DNA from: Desulfobacteraceae bacterium UBA2771
GTDB lineage: Bacteria; Desulfobacterota; Desulfobacteria; Desulfobacterales; Desulfosarcinaceae
NCBI GenBank assembly: GCA_002352605.1
Contig: DEIP01000026.1
Coordinates: forward strand, 4,818-46,254
Direction: 5' to 3'
Length of the DNA: 41,437 nucleotides
This document shows positions 9,012-16,699 of this stretch, piece by piece (positions within the stretch are counted from its first letter, which is position 1; each line of letters begins with the position of its first letter). The notes below the pieces were generated by a model. That model had not been told where the DNA came from, did no database searches, and saw nothing but the letters and a program-made list of their open reading frames with translations. Both the position numbers and the translations under genes were made by a program.

Positions 9012-9620
9012 TTATAGCGTAATCCCGGAAAAGAGCATGAAACCCATGGCCATCAGCCCGGTCATGATCATGGTGATGCCGAATCCTTCCAGCCCTTTGG
9101 GCACGTTGGCATAGCGCATCTTGATCCGGATGGCGGCCATGGAGACGATGGCCATGAGCCAACCCACGCCGGAGCCGAAACCGAAGACCACCGTTTCAAT
9201 AAAACTATAATGGCGCTCCACCATAAACAGCGACGCGCCCAGGATGGCACAGTTGACCGCAATCAGCGGTAAAAACACGCCCAGGCCCATGTACAGCACC
9301 GGTGAATAGCGGTCGATCACCATTTCCACCATCTGGACGATGGCGGCAATCACGGCGATGAAGGTGATGAATTTTAAAAAGCTCAGGTCGATGGCTTCCA
9401 AGCCGGCCCAACGCAGCGCCCCGGGCGACAGCAGATACCGGAACACCAACCAGTTGACCGGTGCGGTGATCGAGAGCACGAACACCACGGCAAAGCCCAG
9501 TCCGATGGCCGTGTCCATATTTTTGGAAACCGCCACAAAAGAGCACATCCCCAGAAAATAGGAGAGCAGGATGTTGCCCACGAATACCGAATTGAGAAAC
9601 AGGCCGATCAGGTTTTCCAT
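9012..9620 (-). CDS. nqrE: Na+-translocating NADH:quinone reductase subunit E
   Basis: NqrE (202 aa) is a six-helix membrane protein that opens with the family signature NSVFVGNILLSYFLGMCSF. It shares an iron centre with NqrD through conserved membrane cysteines, one in GMCSF and one in VNCAILG (role known from studied NQR enzymes). It forms part of the Na+ pathway. It lies between nqrD (69 bp upstream) and nqrF (13 bp downstream). The length is normal for the family and no key residue seems lost. Confidence 0.95.
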   Translation of the reverse strand: MENLIGLFLNSVFVGNILLSYFLGMCSFVAVSKNMDTAIGLGFAVVFVLSITAPVNWLVFRYLLSPGALRWAGLEAIDLSFLKFITFIAVIAAIVQMVEMVIDRYSPVLYMGLGVFLPLIAVNCAILGASLFMVERHYSFIETVVFGFGSGVGWLMAIVSMAAIRIKMRYANVPKGLEGFGITMIMTGLMAMGFMLFSGITL

Positions 9621-9689
9621 ATGCTTTTTTCCCGGCCGTCAATGGCCGCCCGTCCTTTTACTGTTTAGGCACCCTTTCAGACTATCCAC

Positions 9690-10307
9690 CTATCCCCTCA
9701 TCAAACTCTTCTGCAGCCAGACCAACATGCCGATGATGATAAAGGCCGCCGGCGCCAACTGCATGAACCCCATGTTCATGTACCCATGGTCGTAAAAAAA
9801 CTGAGGTACCACGGAAAAACCGAAGAGTTTGCCGGCGCCGAAAAGCTCGCGGATAAAGGCCACGGTGACCAGCACCAATCCGTACCCTGCACCGTTGCCC
9901 AGTCCGTCCATAAACGACTGCAGCGGCGGATTGCCCAAGGCATAAGTTTCCGCCCGCCCCATGACGATGCAGTTGGTAATGATCAGTCCGACAAACACGG
10001 AAAGCTGTTTGCTGATATCGTAAAAAAATGCCCGCAGCACCTCGTCGGCAAGAATCACCAGTGATGCGATCACGGACAGCTCCACGATCATGCGCACGTT
10101 TCTGGGAATTACTTGACGCATGGCGGAGATGGTCAGGCTGGAAAAAGCCGTAACGAAGGTCATGGCCAGGGCCATGACGATGGCGGTTTTCAGCTGGACG
10201 GTAACGGCCAGGGCCGAACAGATGCCCAGGCTCTGGATGAACACCGGGTTGTTCTTGACCACCGGTTCGGAAAAGGCCTTGAATGTCGGCGATTGGATCA
10301 TTTTCAT
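9690..10307 (-). CDS. nqrD: Na+-translocating NADH:quinone reductase subunit D
   Basis: NqrD (205 aa) is the membrane partner of NqrE and has the inverted-topology fold of that pair. Family stretches visible are NPVFIQSLGICSALAV and IITNCIVMGRAE, each with the cysteine that helps bind the iron centre. About six hydrophobic helices are seen. The first ATG (10307) is followed two codons later by a second one; the first was chosen because it is closer to the upstream GGTGGA. nqrC lies 81 bp upstream and nqrE 69 bp downstream. Confidence 0.95.
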   Translation of the reverse strand: MKMIQSPTFKAFSEPVVKNNPVFIQSLGICSALAVTVQLKTAIVMALAMTFVTAFSSLTISAMRQVIPRNVRMIVELSVIASLVILADEVLRAFFYDISKQLSVFVGLIITNCIVMGRAETYALGNPPLQSFMDGLGNGAGYGLVLVTVAFIRELFGAGKLFGFSVVPQFFYDHGYMNMGFMQLAPAAFIIIGMLVWLQKSLMRG

Positions 10308-10388
10308 GGTGACGGGTCCACCCTTCGGCGATTGGTTGCGCCCGTTTGAATGACGGCACGCTTAAATGGTAAAATTGTCATTATCGAT

Positions 10389-11099
10389 TCAGCTGCCAGC
10401 CGGCAAGGACACCGGACCGGAGCGGAATAGTTTGGACAGCGCCCCGTAATCAAGCAGGACCGCCTTCAGACCATCGGTGAGGAACCGTCCGGTGAGTGTG
10501 GCGCCGGAAATACCGTCCACATAGTTGGCTTGCCGGTCCGCAGCAATAACCTCGGACACCTTGCCCTTGGCGATGCCCACAGCGGCAAACGCACCCGATG
10601 CATCCACGATCTGTTTGCCCACAAAGTTCTGCCGGAACCAGGGCTTTTCGATCTCACCCCCCAATCCCGGCGTCTCGTTGTGGCTGTAAACGGAGAAACC
10701 GGCCACGGTTTTACCGTCGCTCCGGATGGCCATGTACCCGTGGATCTCGCCCCACAGGCCACGGGAATCCACCGGAAGGATGTAGGCGGCCGGCCGGTTA
10801 TCCTTGACGTAAAAGCATACCGGAAGGGCATCCGCATCCGAACTACCCGCTACAATCCGACCGGCGCCATCCAAGGCATAGCAGCGGATCGTGTCCTGGT
10901 AAAGCTGCTCGATTTGGGCAACCGTCGACGGTTGGTTGGGTTTGAAGAGTCCCACCGATTTCAAAATGTTTTTCTGCCGGTCCACGGCCACATTGCGCAA
11001 TTTGCGATCCTTGAGGCCGGTGGCGGCACCGGTGAGCAGCAGGCTGCACACCAAGGCGATCAGGGCGGTGAAGGCGATGGATTTTAATTGATCAGACAT
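10389..11099 (-). CDS. nqrC: Na+-translocating NADH:quinone reductase subunit C
   Basis: NqrC (236 aa) has one N-terminal helix (about 4-26) and a periplasmic FMN-binding domain. The flavinylation motif DGISGATLT is intact; Thr201 is the predicted site of covalent FMN attachment by ApbE. SHNETPGLGGEIE is also typical. The start at 11099 overlaps the end of nqrB by 8 nt and begins directly before the helix, so it is preferred over an in-frame start 36 nt upstream. No apbE or nqrM, needed to mature this enzyme in other bacteria, is in the window. Confidence 0.94.
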   Translation of the reverse strand: MSDQLKSIAFTALIALVCSLLLTGAATGLKDRKLRNVAVDRQKNILKSVGLFKPNQPSTVAQIEQLYQDTIRCYALDGAGRIVAGSSDADALPVCFYVKDNRPAAYILPVDSRGLWGEIHGYMAIRSDGKTVAGFSVYSHNETPGLGGEIEKPWFRQNFVGKQIVDASGAFAAVGIAKGKVSEVIAADRQANYVDGISGATLTGRFLTDGLKAVLLDYGALSKLFRSGPVSLPAGS

Positions 11100-12285
11100 T
11101 GGGCACCCTTTTTCTGAGCCGTGCCTTGATGACAAAATGGTCGATCAGCGGTGCAAACAGGTTCATGAACAAAATGGCCAGCATCACCCCTTCCGGGTAG
11201 GCCGGGTTGAACACCCGGATCATCACGACCAGCGCCCCGATGGCAAATCCGTAAATCCACCGGGAAAAATTCATGCCGGGGGCGGAGACCGGATCCGTGG
11301 CCATGTATACGATACCGAAGGCAAAACCGCCCATGACCAAATGCCAGACCGGATGCACGGAGAACAGGCGGGCCGTCTCTCCACCGGAAGCGAGGTTGAT
11401 CAGATACCCCGGATAGGCCACGGCCAGGACGCCGAGGACGCCACCGACCATGATCCGGTAGTTTCCCACCCCTGTCATTATCAGGAAAAACGCCCCCAGC
11501 AGGATCATCAGGGCCGATGTCTCGCCCACACTGCCCGGGATATTGCCCACGAACAGCCGCGGGAACGTATAGCCTGCGTCGGTCAAAATCCGGCCGATCG
11601 ACCCCCCGGAGGCAACCAGCGGCGCCAGAGCCAGGGGGGTGGCCGCCGTCACCGCATCCACGGCCTGCCGGCCGGTTTGCTGGACCATGGTCCAGACCCG
11701 GTCGCCGGACATATTGGCCGGATAGGCGAAAAAGAGGAATGCCCGGCCGGTCAACGCCGGGTTGAGAACATTCCTGCCCGTGCCGCCGAAAATCTCCTTG
11801 CCGATCACCACGCCGAAGGAGATCCCCACGGCCACCTGCCACAAGGGGGTGGTGGGCGGCAAGGTCATGGGAAAAAGTAGGCCGGTGACCAAAAACCCCT
11901 CGCTTATATCGTGCTTGCGCACCGAGGCAAACAGGAGCTCCCAGAACAATCCCACGGCATAAGAAACCATGAGCATGGGCAGCACCACCCAGGCGCCTCG
12001 CAGCATCACCGGAACGAATCCCAACGTTAGGCCCGACGCCAGTCCGGACTGGTAGCCGGTGTTGTAAATGCCGTAAAAAAAGGGCGGCATCAGCGAAATG
12101 ATCACAAAGGTCATGAACCGTTTCAGATCCAGGCTGTCCCGCACGTGGGCGTCGGTCGTGGTAATCAGTGCCGGGGCAAAGACCACCGTTTCGATGGCAT
12201 CGAACAGGGGGTGCAGTTTTTGTAATCGCCCACCGGATTCAAAGTGCGGCCGGCTGGTATTGAACAAGCGTTTAAGGGCTTTCAT
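11092..12285 (-). CDS. nqrB: Na+-translocating NADH:quinone reductase subunit B
   Basis: NqrB (397 aa) is a multi-helix membrane subunit carrying covalent FMN, and in studied enzymes riboflavin as well. The start at 12285 lies 5 nt after the nqrA stop and gives MKALKRLFNTSRPHF, a normal N-terminus; a longer open frame would overlap nqrA with unrelated residues. The FMN-threonine region reads DAVTAATPLALA, with predicted Thr216. The usual Gly of the S/T-G-A-T motif is Ala here (T213-A-A-T216). The rest, such as VLNPALTGRAFLFFAYP and YMATDPVSAP, is standard. Confidence 0.94.
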   Translation of the reverse strand: MKALKRLFNTSRPHFESGGRLQKLHPLFDAIETVVFAPALITTTDAHVRDSLDLKRFMTFVIISLMPPFFYGIYNTGYQSGLASGLTLGFVPVMLRGAWVVLPMLMVSYAVGLFWELLFASVRKHDISEGFLVTGLLFPMTLPPTTPLWQVAVGISFGVVIGKEIFGGTGRNVLNPALTGRAFLFFAYPANMSGDRVWTMVQQTGRQAVDAVTAATPLALAPLVASGGSIGRILTDAGYTFPRLFVGNIPGSVGETSALMILLGAFFLIMTGVGNYRIMVGGVLGVLAVAYPGYLINLASGGETARLFSVHPVWHLVMGGFAFGIVYMATDPVSAPGMNFSRWIYGFAIGALVVMIRVFNPAYPEGVMLAILFMNLFAPLIDHFVIKARLRKRVPNV

Positions 12286-12290
12286 CGTTT

Positions 12291-13634
12291 TCAGGCGATC
12301 TCCTTGTAGTATTGGGCTTTGGCCGTTCGGAAAACCTCCCGCAGCTGGATCTTGGACGGACAGGCATAGGTGCACAACCCGCACTCGGCGCAGTCCAGCA
12401 GGCCATGCGCCAGGGCCTCTTCCACCTCGTCGGCCGCCAGGCACTTCATGGTGAACTGGGGCAGGATGTCCACCGGGCAGATTTTGGCACAGGTACCGCA
12501 GTTGATGCAGGCCCGCTCTTCGCCGTGTTGCCCGCAGTCCATGGGAAAGGGCCTGCGGCGAAAACTGGACAGAAAGGCCGTGGCGTAGCTGGGTTTTCCA
12601 TAGCCCGGGCGGATGAAACCGAAGGGCTCTTCCCGGTCGCCGTCGTCGATCAGATTCAAAGCGTTCTGGTAAAATCCCATGAAGCTGTCGGGGCTGCTAC
12701 CAAAACCGGTGAACAGGCCACCCACGATATATCGGGCGGCCGGCTTTCCCGCAGGGTCACCGCCGCACAACTGCCGCAGCGGCACCCCGGCTCGGGTCCG
12801 GACATGGTCGGCGGCAGGCGCAAGACTTCCGCCCATCGACACAATCCGCTGTACGGGATAGCGGCCGGTCCGCAAATATTCACCCAGCAGGATCACATCC
12901 TGGCCGTCGATGTACCAGGAGCGGTTCTGTTCCGGTCCGGTCTTTGTTCGGAATAGCTGAACACTGGGATTGCCCGCCGGATAGCGACCGGTAAAATGCC
13001 GGGCCATCGTCGGGTCGGGCAGGGCTGAACGGATCGATTTGTCACCGGTAATGTGGATCACCAAACGATCACATAGCTTGCCGAGCAGATCAAGGCCGGT
13101 AGCGAACCGGTTTTGCCTGTCTTTGAGGTATACCACGGGATCGGGTCCAAAGGGCTCGTCGTCGCCCAGGCGCACGATGATGACCGGCGGAACTGTGTCG
13201 GGGTCGGCCAGATCCATGAAGGGCAGTGCCCTTAAAAATGGCCACATCCCGCCGGTAAGCAGGATCTCCACCAGAGCCCCACGAGGTAGCGTGTCCAGTC
13301 GATCGAGCTTGGGCACATCGAAGGCGTCACTGCGTTCATCGTCGTCCAGCGCGATGATGATCTGCCGGATGATCCGCCGGGGACCGAAGACGATACGCGT
13401 CACCCGACCACCGCCGGGGGAGAGAAACCGGATGCGGGGATTGCGCTTGTCTTCGAAAAGGGGCGTGCCGATCGCCACCGCATCGCCCACATCCACCAAC
13501 AGCCGGGGTTTGATAAATGGAATCTGTTCGGGAACCATGCCCACATGGCGCGGGGTCTCAAGCAGGCGTAACCGCCGTTCAGGGGCTCCCGCAATGCGTG
13601 GCGAAAACCCCCCCTTCAGGTGTATGGCATTCAT
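12291..13634 (-). CDS. nqrA: Na+-translocating NADH:quinone reductase subunit A, with 4Fe-4S motifs
   Basis: NqrA (447 aa) is the cytoplasmic subunit associated with ubiquinone binding in known NQRs. Its N-terminus (LKGGFSPRIAGAPER, VGMVPEQIP, FEDKRNPRIRFLSP) is clearly NqrA and not RnfC. The C-terminus differs from the Vibrio protein as I recall it. It has two complete ferredoxin-type motifs, CINCGTCAKICP and CAECGLCTYACP, at about residues 372-425. This resembles the RnfC ferredoxin module. The start has TAAGGT about 7 nt upstream. It is the first gene of the operon. Subunit identity is near certain; cluster binding is inferred from cysteine spacing. Confidence 0.94.
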   Translation of the reverse strand: MNAIHLKGGFSPRIAGAPERRLRLLETPRHVGMVPEQIPFIKPRLLVDVGDAVAIGTPLFEDKRNPRIRFLSPGGGRVTRIVFGPRRIIRQIIIALDDDERSDAFDVPKLDRLDTLPRGALVEILLTGGMWPFLRALPFMDLADPDTVPPVIIVRLGDDEPFGPDPVVYLKDRQNRFATGLDLLGKLCDRLVIHITGDKSIRSALPDPTMARHFTGRYPAGNPSVQLFRTKTGPEQNRSWYIDGQDVILLGEYLRTGRYPVQRIVSMGGSLAPAADHVRTRAGVPLRQLCGGDPAGKPAARYIVGGLFTGFGSSPDSFMGFYQNALNLIDDGDREEPFGFIRPGYGKPSYATAFLSSFRRRPFPMDCGQHGEERACINCGTCAKICPVDILPQFTMKCLAADEVEEALAHGLLDCAECGLCTYACPSKIQLREVFRTAKAQYYKEIA

Positions 13635-14129
13635 CCGTTAACCTTAGGTTGTGGCACACTATGGTGCGAATTCTAAAGATTGTCCGGTCGAACCGGGTGT
13701 TGCGGAGACGCGGGTGCCGTTTCAGAATCCCGGCCTCGGGTTTATCCCGCCAGGGACCGCCGACGGCAACCATCACATCAAAAGCAACATTCATACCGTA
13801 ACGGCGGGACAGCCGAGAATGGGCGAACGACGAGCCGCGTCCGGCGTTGTCAGGTTAGACAATGAAAGTGCATTCTTTCATGTTTTTCACGGATCTGCAA
13901 GCCGGGAGTCTGTCCCGAAAGCGCATTGAAGTCAGGCGTATGGGATGGAACGCGTGTTTTCATCGACAGTATTCGTAGGTCCGTTGACGGTTCATGGGAA
14001 AGGAATCCGGATCAACGATTGGGTACCGGATTTCAGTTACGATTGCCCTGGGTTTGAAAACCCCTCCCCTTGACATATGCTCAATTTCATCTTAGGAAAA
14101 GAGCATATCATTTATTGGAGAGCACGGGC
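13635..14129. other. Divergent intergenic region, nqrA / fur-like
   Basis: This 495-bp region should contain the nqr promoter (minus) and that of the fur-like gene (plus, listed separately). On the minus strand TAGAAT lies about 40 nt before nqrA but has no good -35. A perfect 7-bp dyad, ATGAAAG-6-CTTTCAT, is at 13862-13881 and could be an operator. A small CCGGT-3-ACCGG hairpin is at 13684-13696. TGGCAC at 13653 lacks a properly spaced -12 element, so I do not call a sigma-54 promoter. No gene is supported. Confidence 0.5.
14070..14108 (+). promoter_or_regulatory. Candidate promoter and dyad operator of the fur-like gene
   Basis: TTGACA at 14070-14075 is a perfect -35 box. The sequence 17 nt later (TAGGAA, 14093-14098) is a poor -10. 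An 8-bp inverted repeat, ATATGCTC at 14075-14082 and GAGCATAT at 14101-14108 with 18 nt between, brackets the core promoter, an arrangement that suits autoregulation. The downstream ribosome site GGAG is at 14117-14120. Confidence 0.45.
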
Positions 14130-14580
14130 GTGGAATTGGGTAAAAAAACGAGAATGACCCGACAGCGGCGGGTCATTCTGGAAGAGGTCCGCAAGATCAA
14201 CGATCATCCGGCTGCCGATGAAATTTACGAACGGGTTCGCAAACGGCTGCACCGGATCAGCCTTGGCACCGTTTATCGAAACCTCGATCTACTCTGCGAA
14301 GTGGGTGAAATCCAGCGGCTGGAGCTCTCCGGCGCCATGAAACGCTACGACGGCAATGCCAAAAACATTACCACATCCGCTGCGTCGGCTGTGACCGCAT
14401 CGATGGTGCACCGATCACCAACTGGAAGATGATCTTTACGGCACCACGGTCTTCGAGATCCCAAGCGCCTCGGCGGGCGATACCCTTTTTGTTCCAGCCG
14501 GTTGTGTTGCGATACAATCCTGTATCATCCGAAACATGAGACGACAAGGGCGCCTGATGCCGCGTGAGGAGGTAACGTAA
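14130..14580 (+). pseudogene. Fur-family regulator, frameshifted
   Basis: A GTG start at 14130 (GGAG 9 nt upstream) opens a typical Fur/PerR winged helix: MTRQRRVILEEV, HPAADEIYERV, ISLGTVYRNLDLL and LSGAMKRYDGN. At about 14366 the frame is lost. A one-base deletion there restores HYHIRCVGCDRID, which has the first CxxC zinc pair. A second one-base deletion near 14422 restores LEDDLYGTTVFEIPSAS. The frame then runs to TAA at 14578-14580, but the expected second CxxC pair and the His-Arg-Leu region are not recognisable in any frame, so there is more damage. As it stands the unbroken product is only 100 aa, lacking most of the metal-binding dimerisation domain. It is either a decaying gene or a sequencing error in a run of CC doublets. 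Confidence 0.8.
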
Positions 14581-14622
14581 ATTTCCTCAACACCTGCCAA
14601 TCGCGCGAATAGCGCTGAATGT

Positions 14623-14637
14623 CCGGCTCTTAGCCGG
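14623..14637. other. Small hairpin upstream of citrate synthase
   Basis: A perfect 6-bp stem, CCGGCT-CTT-AGCCGG, lies about 115 nt before the citrate synthase start. It has no T-run on either side, so it is not an intrinsic terminator. Just after it, TTGGCATGCATCTTGAAT (14660-14677) resembles a sigma-54 site but lacks the essential GC at -12. TATATT at 14680-14685 could be a -10 without a good -35. Confidence 0.25.
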
Positions 14638-14750
14638 CACACGACAAGTGAAATTAGGCTTGGCATGCATCTTGAATCTTATATTGCGGATATCCGGCCC
14701 GACACTTCGTAGCCATTACCGTTTAGTCCAAGACCGTAAAAGAGGTGACC

Positions 14751-15929
14751 ATGGAAGCGTGCAAACCGGTTCTCGACACAGGATTAAGGGGCGTAACCAT
14801 CGCCAGTACAAAGATCAGTGATGTCAACGGTGCTGAAGGAAAGCTGGTTTACCGGGGATATCTGGTCAAGGACCTGGCAGGCAAGACCACCTTCGAAGAA
14901 GCAGTTTACCTGCTGCTGTTCGAACGGCTACCCGACCGGGAAGCGCTGGCGGCATTCAAGCGGCAGCTCGCCGAACAGCGGTTCATTCCCGAACCCATTC
15001 TAACGGCCATGAAAGCCATGCCCAAAGCGGCGCTGCCTATGGACGTGCTGCAGGCCACCGTCCCCATGATGGCCAACTATGACCCCGACATTCGCAAGAC
15101 GGATATCGACAGCGCCACCCGCATGGCGATACGCCTGACGGCCAAGTTTGCCACTATCGTGACGGCGTGGGATCGGATCCGCAATGGCAAGGATCCCATC
15201 GCGCCGGATCCCGGCCTGGGCCAGGCGGCCAACTTCCTATACATGCTCACCGGCGAAGCGCCCGATGACGAATTGGCCGGTTTTTTCGATACCTGCCTGA
15301 TGCTCCATGCCGAGCACTCCTTCAACGCCTCCACCTTTGCCGCGCGGGAAGTTGCCTCCACCAGGGCGCACATGTACGCCGCCGTGGCCGCCGGTGTCGG
15401 GTCTCTTTCCGGCCCCCTGCACGGCGGCGCCAATACACGGGTGATGCAGATGCTGCTGGAGATCGGCGACGTGGAAAAGGTTGACGATTACATCGCCAAC
15501 ATTCTCGACACGGGAGCCGTGATCATGGGGCTGGGCCACGCCGTCTATCAGGTAGATGACCCCCGGGCCCACATTATCGGACCCATGTCCCAATCCCTGG
15601 GGAAACGGGCCGGAGATACCCGTTGGTACGATCTGTCCAAAGCGCTGGAAGTCAAGGGCAAGGCCGCCTTCAAGAAGAAAAAGGGCAAGGACATTTTCGT
15701 CAATGTCGATTTTTACAGCGCCACCCTTTACTACTACATGGGCATCGCCGTGGATCTGTTTACGCCCGTCTTCGCCATCTCGCGCATCGCCGGATGGACG
15801 GCCCATGTGATCGAAGAACAGTTCGGCGGGGCCGCAACCAAGCCCACCTTGTACCGACCGGAATCCGATTATGTCGGTGACTATTGTGGACCCGACGAAT
15901 GCGCATTCGTACCCATGGATGAGCGATAA
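14751..15929 (+). CDS. gltA: Citrate synthase
   Basis: This 392-aa protein is a Si-type citrate synthase, which condenses oxaloacetate and acetyl-CoA to citrate. The catalytic groups are visible: a first His in HAEHSFNAST, a second in GPLHGGAN, the active-site His in MGLGHAVYQVDDPRA, the catalytic Asp in VNVDFYSATLYY and the CoA/citrate Arg in ISRIAGW. The start is the ATG at 14751, preceded by AGAGGTG; an in-frame GTG lies 6 nt upstream. Length and motifs also allow 2-methylcitrate synthase, but no prp genes are near. The gene stands alone, 50 bp before the rubredoxin-domain gene. In a sulfate reducer it could serve biosynthesis or acetate oxidation. Confidence 0.9.
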   Translation: MEACKPVLDTGLRGVTIASTKISDVNGAEGKLVYRGYLVKDLAGKTTFEEAVYLLLFERLPDREALAAFKRQLAEQRFIPEPILTAMKAMPKAALPMDVLQATVPMMANYDPDIRKTDIDSATRMAIRLTAKFATIVTAWDRIRNGKDPIAPDPGLGQAANFLYMLTGEAPDDELAGFFDTCLMLHAEHSFNASTFAAREVASTRAHMYAAVAAGVGSLSGPLHGGANTRVMQMLLEIGDVEKVDDYIANILDTGAVIMGLGHAVYQVDDPRAHIIGPMSQSLGKRAGDTRWYDLSKALEVKGKAAFKKKKGKDIFVNVDFYSATLYYYMGIAVDLFTPVFAISRIAGWTAHVIEEQFGGAATKPTLYRPESDYVGDYCGPDECAFVPMDER

Positions 15930-15979
15930 ACACCGGTCGGAAAATCGATTCGACCCGAAAATAAGGCTCGACACCAAAA

Positions 15980-16666
15980 ATGAAAAAATGGAAATGCACA
16001 GTCTGCGGTTACATTCACACCGGCGATGAACCCCCTGAGAAATGCCCGGTCTGCGGGGCCCCCAAAAGTCGTTTCATCGATCTCTCTGAACCCGAAGCAC
16101 CCGCACCCGAGCCGGCTCCGTCCGCCTCCACGGAAACTGAACCGGAAGCGAAATCACCGCAAACACCCGAACCGGCAACGGCGGCCAAACCTGCTGAACC
16201 CGAACCGGTCGCCCCATTTTCGGATTCACGCTACCGCCGATTGTTCGACCTGATGACCCAGTATCATGGGCACCCCATCAGCGTCCATATTCCCAACGGC
16301 CTTTTGCCCGTGGCCATCGTGTTCATTTTCCTGTCCGCCCTGTTCAGTATCGAGGGCATGGCGGTTGCGGCCACCTACAATATAGGCGTGGTGGCCCTGT
16401 CCATGCCCCTGGTCCTCTTTTTCGGGTGGGTCGACTGGCAGAACCGCTTCAACGGTGCCGTCACCAACGTCTTTGTGGTCAAGATCGCCTGCGGCATCGT
16501 CGTTACGGTCACCGCCTGGTTCCTGTTCATCTGGCTGCTGGTCAATCCGGCGGTAATCAGCACGCCTCAACCCTCCCGGATTGCCTTTTTCATGATCAAC
16601 CTTCTTATGCTGGGAGCGGCAAGCACCGCCGGCTGGTACGGCGGCAAGTTGGTTTTCAGAAACTGA
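15980..16666 (+). CDS. Rubredoxin-like domain fused to DUF2231 membrane domain
   Basis: This 228-aa protein has three parts. Residues 1-33 are a rubredoxin-like iron site of the short rubrerythrin type (CTVCGYIHTG, then CPVCGAPKSRF), with two CxxC pairs. Residues about 38-80 are a Pro/Ala/Glu linker. Residues about 90-225 are a four-helix membrane domain that begins HPISVHIPNGLLPVAIVF, which I recognise as DUF2231-like. The membrane domain has conserved His in the first helix entry and could bind haem or quinone, but that is inference. The iron site should face the cytoplasm if the protein has no signal peptide, and none is seen. It follows citrate synthase by 50 bp. No close Shine-Dalgarno is visible. 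A one-electron redox role is likely; the substrate is unknown. Confidence 0.75.
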   Translation: MKKWKCTVCGYIHTGDEPPEKCPVCGAPKSRFIDLSEPEAPAPEPAPSASTETEPEAKSPQTPEPATAAKPAEPEPVAPFSDSRYRRLFDLMTQYHGHPISVHIPNGLLPVAIVFIFLSALFSIEGMAVAATYNIGVVALSMPLVLFFGWVDWQNRFNGAVTNVFVVKIACGIVVTVTAWFLFIWLLVNPAVISTPQPSRIAFFMINLLMLGAASTAGWYGGKLVFRN

Positions 16667-16699
16667 CCGATCAGTGGGAGGCGAAGCAATAACCGGAGA

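Noticed and set aside
7775..13634. The electron-transport operon as RNF rather than NQR
   Set aside because: NqrF with 2Fe-2S and FAD domains is present, NqrA has the NqrA N-terminus, and there is no RnfB. Only the NqrA cysteine motifs are RNF-like.
13653..13669. Sigma-54 promoter at TGGCAC upstream of nqrA
   Set aside because: It lies on the plus strand, facing away from nqrA, and the GC of the -12 element is shifted by one base.
14660..14677. Sigma-54 promoter before citrate synthase
   Set aside because: TGGCAT-N5-TTGAA lacks the nearly invariant GC of the -12 element.
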